A stretch of 30,614 nt of DNA from a virus (IMGVR_UViG_3300022698_000057:1-30614), one strand, 5' to 3'; positions 22,319-28,406 are shown, counted from the stretch's first letter. Made by a program: numbers and translations. The notes: generated by a model not told the origin, from the sequence alone.

Positions 22319-22533
22319 AACTGCCTCCCTCCTTCGTCCTCGATCCGCGCCGTCAGAACGTCGAGATCCCCGTCTCCGCATAGCTTTTCAATCTCCCTAC
22401 GCCGACGCCGGAATGCCTCGAACAACGTCATCGGCTCTGTTCGGACAAGCACTTCATCCGCGATTCTCTCTCTCCGCTCATCGCACCATCGGATGATCAC
22501 GACGCGATAGCGGCCACGTTCCTCGTACGACAA
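22315..22533 (-). CDS. Small basic hypothetical protein, hairpin-gated TTG start
   Basis: A 72-residue, Arg-rich protein: SYEERGRYRVVIIRWCDERR, then EPMTLFEAFRRRRREIEKLC, then an acidic end. The start is TTG at 22533 with GGGAGG upstream; a GTG at 22608 would run 28 bases into the DUF932 gene and is less likely. The ribosome site lies in the loop of a hairpin (22532-22560), so translation may be regulated. No family recognised. Confidence 0.55.
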   Translation of the reverse strand: MSYEERGRYRVVIIRWCDERRERIADEVLVRTEPMTLFEAFRRRRREIEKLCGDGDLDVLTARIEDEGGRQF

Positions 22534-22560
22534 GAGGCTGCCCCTCCCAGGCAGCCCCTT
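22532..22560 (-). promoter_or_regulatory. Hairpin presenting the ribosome site of the gene at 22315-22533
   Basis: In the minus-strand RNA AAGGGGCTGCC (22560-22550) pairs with GGCAGCCTCTT (22542-22532) through 11 pairs, including one G-U that would be C-A on the other strand. The seven-base loop TGGGAGG (22549-22543) is the ribosome site, and the TTG start begins at the foot of the stem. It is placed between the DUF932 stop (22581) and this start. Confidence 0.6.
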
Positions 22561-22580
22561 TACACCATTTCTCCGACGCA

Positions 22581-23633
22581 CTATGCGGCCTCGATGATTT
22601 GCTTCCACTCGCGGGGCGGCATATCGATAACGGCTGAACCGGCTTTCTCAAGATCGAATTGACGATCACGGTCGTCGAGCTGCTGAGCGTACCAGGTCAG
22701 GCTGTTTGCCAGTCCGTACCGTGTGTAGTTACGCTCTTCGGCCATGTTCTGGAGCATGATACCGGAAGCCTCTTCGCGAAGCCCGAACTTCTCGGTTACG
22801 TTCTTCGCTGCAAGAAGTGGATCCGCAACCTTGTCGTCCGCAGCCGTCCGCAGTTTCGCGATTCGCTGCTCGAACGCTGCTTCGTTCATGACAGTCTTGA
22901 ACACGTCCCGCATCCGCAATCGCAAACTCTCGACCTCTGCCCGGATCGTGTCGTCTTCGAAGATGTTGTAAGACTCTTCGTTGTCCAGATCGATTCTCGA
23001 TCCAACGTGATACTTCCGCATGATGCTCTGGCCGACCATTCCGTTCCCGCATTCCAGCCGCCACAACAGCTCAGCAAAATCCCACGCCCCGGCCCCGACC
23101 TCGCTGTTGGAGAACACCGCTCCGGCCTGAATTACGTCACCCGGAAGTACCTCCCCCTGGATCCGGGGAAACACGATCTGGACGTAGGTCTTAATTGGCG
23201 TGACTGAAAGGCTTGTAACCTGGACATCTGGATACTCATGCATCACCGGGAGAATCGATGACAACAGTAACATGTTGTCCATAGGGTGATACCGATCTGA
23301 CAGAAATGCCCGCACCTGCGGCTCTTCGTAGTCCAGTGCGCGAACGAATCTGCGCTCTGGTTTCTGGTGCCACATGCCGTTTACCAGATCCTCTCGCAGT
23401 CCGTCATACTCGCTGCCAAGCTGCTTCCACAACTTGCGCGGAATGCCGAGCCTGTCGGCAATCTGACCACTGGCATAGTCGGTTGTGCGAAACGTTCCGT
23501 GTTCCTTCATCGCGATTGCGTCGGGGCCGTACATCGTCAGCTCGCGGGTATCGATCACCACGTCATGTTTCGCCTTCTCGGTCTCCTCGACTTTGGCGAT
23601 CAACTCTTGCATCGTCGCAATATTTCCCTTCAT
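22581..23633 (-). CDS. DUF932 (phage/plasmid-like) protein
   Basis: The 350-residue protein has the DUF932 outline: DYASGQIADRLGIPRKLWKQ in the first third, then FLSDRYHPMDNMLLLSSI, then GAVFSNSEVGAGAWDFAELL followed by a Gly/Met-rich segment (GNGMVGQSIMRKYHVGS), which is typical of the family. The C-terminal part is helical. DUF932 proteins are frequent in phages and mobile elements and often near replication and recombination genes; a biochemical role is not established. AGGAGAAAG precedes the ATG. The gene lies in the early operon beside the GHKL ATPase, separated by a 145-base gap with a tRNA-like fold. Confidence 0.8.
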   Translation of the reverse strand: MKGNIATMQELIAKVEETEKAKHDVVIDTRELTMYGPDAIAMKEHGTFRTTDYASGQIADRLGIPRKLWKQLGSEYDGLREDLVNGMWHQKPERRFVRALDYEEPQVRAFLSDRYHPMDNMLLLSSILPVMHEYPDVQVTSLSVTPIKTYVQIVFPRIQGEVLPGDVIQAGAVFSNSEVGAGAWDFAELLWRLECGNGMVGQSIMRKYHVGSRIDLDNEESYNIFEDDTIRAEVESLRLRMRDVFKTVMNEAAFEQRIAKLRTAADDKVADPLLAAKNVTEKFGLREEASGIMLQNMAEERNYTRYGLANSLTWYAQQLDDRDRQFDLEKAGSAVIDMPPREWKQIIEAA

Positions 23634-23705
23634 GTGCTTTCTCCTGTTGAATGGTCACTCCCCGTGGAGCAGAGGCGATGCCCCCGACCGATAGAGCCCT
23701 CCTCA

Positions 23706-23772
23706 AAGCGAGGCGGGGAGTCGAACCCCGCTCACCCCGACACGTTCCGCGCAAGCACGCGCCAGCTCGCTT
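23706..23772 (-). other. tRNA-like structure, possible degenerate tRNA or attachment core
   Basis: On the minus strand AAGCGAG (23772-23766) can pair with CTCGCTT (23712-23706), closing a 67-nt segment. Just inside the 3' side lies a strong T-arm: GCGGGG (23731-23726), loop TTCGACT, CCCCGC (23718-23713). TTCGACT is a normal T-loop. A GCGC/GCGC stem could be a D-arm, but I find no 7-base anticodon loop on a 5-pair stem, no variable loop and no CCA. It is thus not a normal tRNA. It is the only clear structure in the 145-base gap between the DUF932 and GHKL genes. Confidence 0.35.
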
Positions 23773-23778
23773 GGCCGA

Positions 23779-24945
23779 TTAGAGTGTCCAGCCCTCCACT
23801 TCTGCTCGATCAATCAATTCGCCTGAAAATGCGTCCGCAAGCGTCTGCGGGAAGTACTCTCGGTGCGCCTCAAAGAAATCCCTCAGCACCGATACGGGAT
23901 CTTTCTTTTCGACCTCAGGCAAACCGGCAACCCACCGATTGAATCCCTTACTCCGAAGGATCGCCTTCATGATCACCGGTGAGACAACGACGACTTTTAC
24001 CACGCCGCCGTAGTTCATTCTGATCTCATCGGCACGAAATTCAGCATCAACCGGATACGCCTTCTCGCCGTATTGTTCGCGGAACTCCTGGTAGATAGTC
24101 TCGTTCGCCTTTTCGAGCATCGGCCCCGCGTGTTGTACAAGGTATTCGACCTCGTTACTCGCTTGCCGCATTGTTTCCAGCACGTACTTTTCAGCTTGAA
24201 GGTCAAGGCTGTTCAGCAGTTTCCCGATTTCCCAATTGGTATCGAACGAGCTCACCCGCTGCCGATCTCTGTCCAGGTGCATGCAGTCAGGATCGAAATC
24301 GTAGCCGTAGAGATACCGCTGATTCAGCGCCTGGACGAACAACCCACCGACATACAGTCGGCCCATTTCTGAGTCGTCAGTCAGCAACCAGCCGTTCTCT
24401 CCGCGCCATTCCTCTCCGCTATCGTGGAGAAACCGCACGTTCTTCTGTACGATCTCCCAATCAGACGACAACACGTTCGACACGATGAATCGCAGCGCCG
24501 TCGCCTCCGGGTTCACGTTCTCGTTGATCCAGACCCGCATCACGTCGACCATCAAAGCTTCGTGTTTCTCGAAGCTCACCGTCCAAACGTCCGGTCCATT
24601 CTCAACTATGACCTCGCGATCGCACCGAGTAAGCGCGAGAAGCGCCAACTTGTACCCCTCTCCGTGTTGCCCGATCGTATCCCCACCCTCGCTCTTCGTT
24701 CCTTCGCCAAGTAACAGCGTCCGGGGATCCAGCGTCGTGTTCGCGTTCTCGACGAGCAACACCTCGTTTTCCTCGTCGTATGAAATGGTGGCGTGGTACT
24801 TGCTCATGACCCGCATCACCGGATCACGGCCCTCTTCCGTTTCACGCTCCCGATCGAGCGCGTTCTGCACCAGCTCTCGGGCACCCTCCCACAGGCGCCA
24901 ACCGGGAACGTAGTTCTTACTGATTGTCAGATCAATGTACTTCAT
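23779..24945 (-). CDS. GHKL (HSP90/histidine-kinase fold) ATPase
   Basis: The 388-residue protein starts MKYIDLTISKNYVPGWRLWE. The ATP-binding fold is shown by the N-box, ARELVQNALDRE (Glu24, Asn28, Asp31), and the glycine-rich lid, GGDTIGQHGEGYKLALLALT (88-107). The second acidic motif (normally DxGxG) is replaced by VENANTTLDP. No phosphoacceptor His or response-regulator partner is present, so it is not a sensor kinase. The C-terminal half (about 200-388) is alpha/beta with no domain I know. Stand-alone phage GHKL proteins are of unknown function; chaperone, topoisomerase-like or defence-related roles are all possible. The start overlaps the SSB-like stop by four bases. Confidence 0.8.
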   Translation of the reverse strand: MKYIDLTISKNYVPGWRLWEGARELVQNALDRERETEEGRDPVMRVMSKYHATISYDEENEVLLVENANTTLDPRTLLLGEGTKSEGGDTIGQHGEGYKLALLALTRCDREVIVENGPDVWTVSFEKHEALMVDVMRVWINENVNPEATALRFIVSNVLSSDWEIVQKNVRFLHDSGEEWRGENGWLLTDDSEMGRLYVGGLFVQALNQRYLYGYDFDPDCMHLDRDRQRVSSFDTNWEIGKLLNSLDLQAEKYVLETMRQASNEVEYLVQHAGPMLEKANETIYQEFREQYGEKAYPVDAEFRADEIRMNYGGVVKVVVVSPVIMKAILRSKGFNRWVAGLPEVEKKDPVSVLRDFFEAHREYFPQTLADAFSGELIDRAEVEGWTL

Positions 24946-25283
24946 GCCGTTGTCTTCCCCTTTCCTCTGAACTCCACATGCTCTGCAACAATGGTGACTT
25001 TCGATCGTGGGTGCCCTTCTCTGTTTTCCCACCTGTCTTGTTTCAGGCGACCAACGACGCGCACGCCGCGCCCCTGGAAAAGCTCTTCCGAACAGCGCTT
25101 CGCAAGCTTGGCCCAAACCTCGATATCAAAGAACGAGACCTCTTTCTGAAGTTCACCGTCAACCTTGAAAGATCGGTTTGACTCAATCGTGAAGTTGCAA
25201 ACGTCCGTTCCTTTTGGCGTTTGCGCCAATACCGGATCCCGTGTGACGGTTCCTTCAACCAGGATAGAATTGAGACTGTTCAT
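24942..25283 (-). CDS. Second single-stranded DNA-binding (OB-fold) protein
   Basis: The 113 residues fit a bacterial SSB core: NSILVEGTVTRDPVLAQTPK, VCNFTIESNRSFKVDG, SFFDIEVWAKLAKRCSE, GRGVRVVGRLKQDRWENREG and SKVTIVAEHVEFRGK. Unlike the SSB at 16478-16897 it stops after the OB fold; the acidic recruiting tip is missing (it ends KGKTTA). It overlaps the GHKL gene by four bases. A version without the tip could act in recombination or be a dominant-negative partner of the other. GGAGGGAG lies upstream, inside the end of the small gene before. Confidence 0.87.
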   Translation of the reverse strand: MNSLNSILVEGTVTRDPVLAQTPKGTDVCNFTIESNRSFKVDGELQKEVSFFDIEVWAKLAKRCSEELFQGRGVRVVGRLKQDRWENREGHPRSKVTIVAEHVEFRGKGKTTA

Positions 25284-25437
25284 TGCTCCCTCCGAAAAGA
25301 TTCTCGCGTGCGGTTGCGTCCATCGATCGCAGACCCCACATCAACTCTGCCTGTGACATTCGATCCACAGGCTTGACCGCCTCAGATTCCTGAGGTACAC
25401 TCATCACGAGCTGTGTCGACATCGTTGTGTGTCCCAT
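25255..25437 (-). CDS. Small hypothetical protein
   Basis: A 60-residue product starting MGHTTMSTQLVMSVPQESEA, with a helical DRMSQAELMWGLRSMDATAR segment and an end reading FYPG. It overlaps the SSB-like gene by 29 bases and supplies that gene's ribosome site. GGAGAGAG precedes the ATG, and an 8-pair hairpin lies just upstream of it. No family recognised. The overlap is longer than the others in this operon, so the C-terminal part may be constrained by two readings. Confidence 0.55.
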   Translation of the reverse strand: MGHTTMSTQLVMSVPQESEAVKPVDRMSQAELMWGLRSMDATARENLFGGSNEQSQFYPG

Positions 25438-25450
25438 ACGCTCTCTCCTG

Positions 25451-25477
25451 CGGCCCCGTTGCTCCGGGGCCGTTTTT
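25451..25477 (+). terminator. Intrinsic terminator, readable on the plus strand
   Basis: CGGCCCCG (25451-25458) and CGGGGCCG (25465-25472) form an eight-pair stem with a six-base loop and are followed by TTTTT (25473-25477). In the plus direction this is a textbook terminator. In the minus direction the T-run is missing and the stem stands directly before the CAGGAGAG ribosome site of the gene at 25255-25437. All genes here run minus, so it would stop antisense transcription or act as a leader stem. Confidence 0.6.
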
Positions 25478-25640
25478 ATGCCCGTCGACCACCAACACTT
25501 TCATAAAGCCGGATGCCAAGCCGCGCTTCTTCAAGTTCGTTGACGATCTGATCAAGCTGTTTGCCGTGAGCTTGATCTGCGCGATGTTGCAGTTCGCGCA
25601 ACTGGCGGCGTAGTTGCCGCGCCTTCCGATCTTGCCTCAT
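25476..25640 (-). CDS. Small coiled-coil protein (54 residues)
   Basis: A frame of 54 codons with ATG at 25640 and TAA at 25476-25478. It starts MRQDRKARQLRRQLRELQHR and continues with a heptad-like helix (QLDQIVNELEEARLGIRLYE), ending GGRRA. GGGGGCAGGC precedes the start. The whole space between the RadC-like gene and the terminator-like hairpin is thereby filled. The strongly charged helix suggests a dimeric coiled coil. No function recognised. Confidence 0.6.
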   Translation of the reverse strand: MRQDRKARQLRRQLRELQHRADQAHGKQLDQIVNELEEARLGIRLYESVGGRRA

Positions 25641-25649
25641 GCCTGCCCC

Positions 25650-26087
25650 CTATAGCCGTCCTTTTTCCAAATAGCTGAAATATCCGCAGCGGGCAACGAT
25701 CACATGATCCAGCACCGGGATGCCGATGATCTCGCCAGCCTCGACGAGACGCTTTGTGATCTGATCATCTTCAGCGCTCGGCTCCACCTGACCAGATGGA
25801 TGATTGTGCGCCACGACGATCGCGACGGCGTTGTCTTTGATCGCGTTGCGAAAGACTTCCCGCGCATGTACCATCGTCCGGTTAACCAGTCCCTTCGTGA
25901 CTGTGCGAACACGAATGACTTCATGAGCGCCATCAAGCTCAATGACGTAGAACCCCTCCGTCTTTGCCTTGATCCTCTTGTCGCCCAGGACAGGAAGCGC
26001 ATCTATCGGCGTTCGTATCCTGCGAGTCTTGTCCTCGCGCTCTGCCGCCCAAACAGCTTTCCACAATTCCGACTTGCTCAGCTCCAT
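25650..26087 (-). CDS. RadC-like JAB/MPN domain protein
   Basis: The 145-residue protein matches the catalytic domain of RadC (UPF0758): FYVIELDGAHEVIRVRTVTK, then NRTMVHAREVFRNAIKDNAV, then VVAHNHPSGQVEPSAEDD (HNHPSG at 94-99, Asp107 or 108), and a final VLDHVIVARCGYFSYLEKGR. The HxH(x)nD zinc motif of JAB metalloproteases is complete. The helix-hairpin-helix part of full-length RadC is missing, as usual in the phage and plasmid versions. The role of RadC proteins is unsettled; a peptidase-like or DNA-related activity has been proposed. AGGAGAGAG precedes the ATG. Confidence 0.88.
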   Translation of the reverse strand: MELSKSELWKAVWAAEREDKTRRIRTPIDALPVLGDKRIKAKTEGFYVIELDGAHEVIRVRTVTKGLVNRTMVHAREVFRNAIKDNAVAIVVAHNHPSGQVEPSAEDDQITKRLVEAGEIIGIPVLDHVIVARCGYFSYLEKGRL

Positions 26088-26136
26088 TGCTCTCTCCTAT
26101 ATCGGTTGTTGATATTCCGATTCGCCCAATTACAGA

Positions 26137-26565
26137 TCAGCTCGCATCCGGTACCAGATCCCGCCCGAACTCCACAACAACCCGCTGCGCCCGCTTTCCT
26201 GTCCGCTCTACCCGCAGCACCTCGCGCACGCCATGAGCGTACACCGCCCAATCGTCCGTGGTGCCGCGCCAGCCGTGGTAGAGTTTGATACGCGGCTCGC
26301 TGTTGCCCGGCCACCCCTCGCCATTATCGGGGAACGAGCTCAGTATCACCGGCCGCTCGTCATTAGGCCCGACATATGCGACCTCCGCGACTATAACCCG
26401 CTCGCCGACCGATGGGGTGCGCAACTCACCCGCAGCCATGTCGATTTCCATCGCCTCGTAGTCCTCGGTGTATGGGCTACGCGGGGCGCGCTTTTCCGGT
26501 GAGAAGCGCCATTCAAATACCAGCCGCCCGTCTTTCGTCTCTCGCGCTGTGCCTGTTCGTTTCAT
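26137..26565 (-). CDS. Hypothetical beta-rich protein
   Basis: The 142-residue product starts MKRTGTARETKDGRLVFEWR and has EKRAPRSPYTEDYEAMEIDM, VGERVIVAEVAYVGPNDERP, and LYHGWRGTTDDWAVYAHGVR. The succession of short strands suggests a beta barrel or a two-sheet fold. No family recognised. It is the longest gene of the accessory string and shares the GGAGGTGGAGAG ribosome-site block with its neighbours. The SD lies within the last codons of the preceding gene, whose end overlaps the start by four bases. Confidence 0.62.
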   Translation of the reverse strand: MKRTGTARETKDGRLVFEWRFSPEKRAPRSPYTEDYEAMEIDMAAGELRTPSVGERVIVAEVAYVGPNDERPVILSSFPDNGEGWPGNSEPRIKLYHGWRGTTDDWAVYAHGVREVLRVERTGKRAQRVVVEFGRDLVPDAS

Positions 26566-26825
26566 CTCTCCACCTCCATGTGCATTTGAGCGCTCACGTC
26601 GTCGGGGAATTGGTCGCAGTACAGGTCATCCGTTGTTGTTTCCAACCGCAGCACTTTGTAATCTCCGCTCGGGAAAATACGCGATGTCTCGTTTCCGACT
26701 TGTACAACAACCGGCCGGTTCCAATCTCGACACCACGTATACGCAAGATTCCATTGCTCAAGTTCCTTGCCGGGAAACTCATCATCGAATCGATACGGCT
26801 CACTAACCGTCCCCTTACCTGTCAT
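26562..26825 (-). CDS. Hypothetical protein of the small-gene string
   Basis: A 87-residue protein starting MTGKGTVSEPYRFDDEFPGK, with LEQWNLAYTWCRDWNRPVVV and RIFPSGDYKVLRLETTTDDL. The end, MHMEVER, is coded by the ribosome site of the next gene. The ATG at 26825 follows GGAGGTGCAGAG. It is alpha/beta, with no motif I recognise. The upstream open frame to 26957 is in the preceding gene's territory and is ignored. Confidence 0.6.
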   Translation of the reverse strand: MTGKGTVSEPYRFDDEFPGKELEQWNLAYTWCRDWNRPVVVQVGNETSRIFPSGDYKVLRLETTTDDLYCDQFPDDVSAQMHMEVER

Positions 26826-26841
26826 CTCTGCACCTCCATGC

Positions 26842-27036
26842 TTACCGTGTTGGATAGCGTTCGTAACTATGCTCCATCCAACTCTGAACGCTGTCCATTT
26901 CCTTTGCCGCCCGCGCCAGAAACGCTTCTCTCTCGTCACCCTTGTGTAGGCGAGCACTTCTAAGTGCTGCGTCTACCGTGTCAATGAGTGCTTGAAGCTC
27001 GTCCAGGTCCTCGGCAAAACGCTCTGTTCTTGTCAT
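26842..27036 (-). CDS. Small helical hypothetical protein
   Basis: A 64-residue protein starting MTRTERFAEDLDELQALIDT, then a helix with DAALRSARLHKGDEREAFLA and an end reading SYERYPTR. It looks like a helical hairpin. The ATG at 27036 follows GGAGGTGCTGAG; a 16-base gap with the same block separates it from the following gene. No function recognised. Confidence 0.6.
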   Translation of the reverse strand: MTRTERFAEDLDELQALIDTVDAALRSARLHKGDEREAFLARAAKEMDSVQSWMEHSYERYPTR

Positions 27037-27037
27037 C

Positions 27038-27244
27038 TCAGCACCTCCGTGCTTTGCACGCCCTGATGGCAATGCCGCCAAGGATCTGTTCAGCTTCGTG
27101 CAAGGCTTCCCTCGCCAAGCGAGGCCGGTCCCCCAAATAGTCACCCGCCAAATCTTGGCATTCTGACATGATGGTCGTTACCATCCGTTGTAGGACAAGC
27201 GCCCGTGATTCTACAGATACCGCTTTCCTTTCTTTCTCTGTCAC
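27038..27244 (-). CDS. Small helical protein with a GTG start
   Basis: A 68-residue helical protein (VSVESRALVLQRMVTTIMSE, then ARLAREALHEAEQIL-like helix) starting at GTG 27244, which overlaps the previous stop by four bases (GTGA) and follows GGAGGTGCTGAG. It ends IRACKARRC, where the last codons contain the ribosome site of the gene after it. No family recognised; like its neighbours it is probably a short helical bundle. Confidence 0.58.
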   Translation of the reverse strand: MTEKERKAVSVESRALVLQRMVTTIMSECQDLAGDYLGDRPRLAREALHEAEQILGGIAIRACKARRC

Positions 27245-27498
27245 CTCAGCACCTCCATGCTTTCCACGAGCGCTTTTTGCGCTTCTTCCAAAGTCATGCC
27301 TTGATGTACCATCATGCCGTGCAACTTCAGCATATTATCAATGGTGTTCAACTGCGCCCGCATTTCCTTGACTGCCTGAAAACCTTGCGACACCCAATAC
27401 GCAGGCTTATCTTCCATCACCTTTTTGGTCTGCTTGGCTCGGTCGGCCAGTTGGTTCAATAGGAACGATACCTTGAACGTGTTATACCCCTCCGTCAT
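27241..27498 (-). CDS. Small helical hypothetical protein
   Basis: An 85-residue protein starting MTEGYNTFKVSFLLNQLADR, with AKQTKKVMEDKPAYWVSQGF and a last helix MTLEEAQKALVESMEVLR. All-helical by pattern. The end MEVLR is coded by the ribosome site of the next gene. The ATG follows GGAGGTGCAGAT and overlaps the previous stop by four bases. No family recognised. Confidence 0.6.
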   Translation of the reverse strand: MTEGYNTFKVSFLLNQLADRAKQTKKVMEDKPAYWVSQGFQAVKEMRAQLNTIDNMLKLHGMMVHQGMTLEEAQKALVESMEVLR

Positions 27499-27713
27499 AT
27501 CTGCACCTCCACTTCGAGAATCGTAGCGTTGCCAATCTGTTCTTTTACTTCAGCAACTGCTCTCGCCCGCGCTTCGCTATATAGCCCCGTCACATTCACG
27601 CGCTCGGTCGTGAACGCTCCCTTGCGAGTGGCCGTAACGTCAAACCACCAACTGCCAAAGCCTCGTGGCTTATGACCATACTCGGCTTCATACCTCATCG
27701 TGTTTACTCTCAT
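27495..27713 (-). CDS. Small hypothetical protein, first gene after the leader
   Basis: A 72-residue alpha/beta protein: MRVNTMRYEAEYGHKPRGFG, then SWWFDVTATRKGAFTTERVN, then LYSEARARAVAEVKEQIGNA and a final strand. The strand-helix-strand order and central Trp-Trp resemble small phage proteins of unknown role. CAGGAGAGAG precedes the ATG, right after the last leader hairpin. It is the first clear gene of the operon that starts at promoter P2. Confidence 0.62.
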   Translation of the reverse strand: MRVNTMRYEAEYGHKPRGFGSWWFDVTATRKGAFTTERVNVTGLYSEARARAVAEVKEQIGNATILEVEVQI

Positions 27714-27967
27714 CGCTCTCTCCTGTGCCCCGACTTCGGACGGGGCGTGTGGTTTAACAGGGGCCGAAGCCCCTGCCCGTCACCATGTCTCAAGTACGTT
27801 GAAATGGGGTCTCTGTAACGAACTCCGGTGATTTCCGCACCATCATCGCCCGTCCAGCGGGTCATCCATTTCGGTGAACTTTCCAACGCCCTCGCACCAC
27901 CGCAGTAGGAACCCCGTAGGGTTCGGCGTCTCGGTTCCCCGAGGTCAACGTTTTCTCTCGCTGACAT
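27714..27967 (-). ncRNA. Hairpin-rich leader RNA (or 85-residue reading frame)
   Basis: The P2 transcript would cross 254 bases with five compact hairpins in the minus-strand RNA: 27943-27930 (CTCGG-GGAA-CCGAG), 27924-27909 (GAACCC/GGGTTC), 27861-27849 (CCCG/CGGG), 27775-27758 (CAGGGGC, UUCG loop, GCCCCTG) and 27746-27727 (GCCCCG/CGGGGC). The last precedes the ribosome site at 27713. A reading frame from ATG 27967 to 27710 (MSARENVDLGEPRRRTLRGS ...) exists, but that ATG lies at or next to the predicted transcription start and has no ribosome site, so a structured leader is favoured. The frame ends in an ATGA overlap with the next gene, which keeps the coding option open. Confidence 0.5.
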
Positions 27968-28001
27968 CTATAATCATATCATAAGTGGGATTGTTTGTAT
28001 A
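27966..28001 (-). promoter_or_regulatory. Sigma70-type promoter P2 for the rightmost early operon
   Basis: On the minus strand TATACA (28001-27996, four of six -35 bases) and TATGAT (27978-27973, five of six -10 bases) are 17 bases apart, in an AT-rich stretch unlike the rest of the window. The start is predicted near 27967. A second, overlapping TATGAT lies at 27983-27978. Confidence 0.65.
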
Positions 28002-28032
28002 TAAAAAGATGAAAAAAAGTAGGATATTTGGG

Positions 28033-28341
28033 CTATTTCTTGGTGTTTTTTGCCTGAATCACGAGGGATCTCTCTCCAAAAGCTACGGCAACCCGATCCC
28101 CGGATTCTATGCCCGCAGCCCGAATGAATCTTCTCGGGAGACTCACCATCAGCTCATCTTTCTGACGCCGAACCGAGTGTAGGCGTCGCGCCTCGATGAT
28201 TGGTTCTTGCGCCCCTCTCTCGACCCATTCTGCGAGCAGCGCAGAAACGCTTAGCCCCGCAGCATGAGCCGATGCCGCGATTCGATCACGCGTCTCTTGC
28301 GGAACAACCGCACAGACTGTCGTGTACCCTTTTGGTATCAT
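28033..28341 (-). CDS. Ribbon-helix-helix plus AbrB fusion regulator
   Basis: The 102-residue protein has two DNA-binding parts. The first (TTVCAVVPQETRDRIAASAH, then LSVSALLAEWVERG) is an Arc/CopG-like ribbon-helix-helix. The second (ELMVSLPRRFIRAAGIESGD, then RVAVAFGERSLVIQ) is an AbrB/SpoVT strand pair. Both dimerise, so the protein could link two operators. It lies between two promoters, P1 driving it and P2 leading away from its end, and probably controls one or both. The end of the window's tail module and the start of the early operon meet here. GGAGGGTC precedes the ATG. No lambda-type CI/Cro pair or integrase is visible. Confidence 0.78.
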   Translation of the reverse strand: MIPKGYTTVCAVVPQETRDRIAASAHAAGLSVSALLAEWVERGAQEPIIEARRLHSVRRQKDELMVSLPRRFIRAAGIESGDRVAVAFGERSLVIQAKNTKK

Positions 28342-28406
28342 TCAGACCCTCCCCATTTTCCACTCAGGTCAGCGTCCTGTGGTTATAACTGGCCTTTGAT
28401 AAGCTG

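Noticed and set aside
23760-23800. Possible plus-strand tRNA starting near GCTCGCTTGG
   Set aside because: A D-arm-like GCTC/GAGT stem exists, but no anticodon or T-arm follows, and the segment runs into the GHKL coding end.
26078-26314. Minus frame of 78 codons overlapping the gene at 26137-26565
   Set aside because: It is Gly/Ala/Arg-rich, covers most of a better-supported gene in another frame and has no ribosome site.
28033-28341. Toxin-antitoxin pair
   Set aside because: The RHH-AbrB protein resembles an antitoxin, but no toxin-like gene (PIN, MazF, RelE type) overlaps or follows it.
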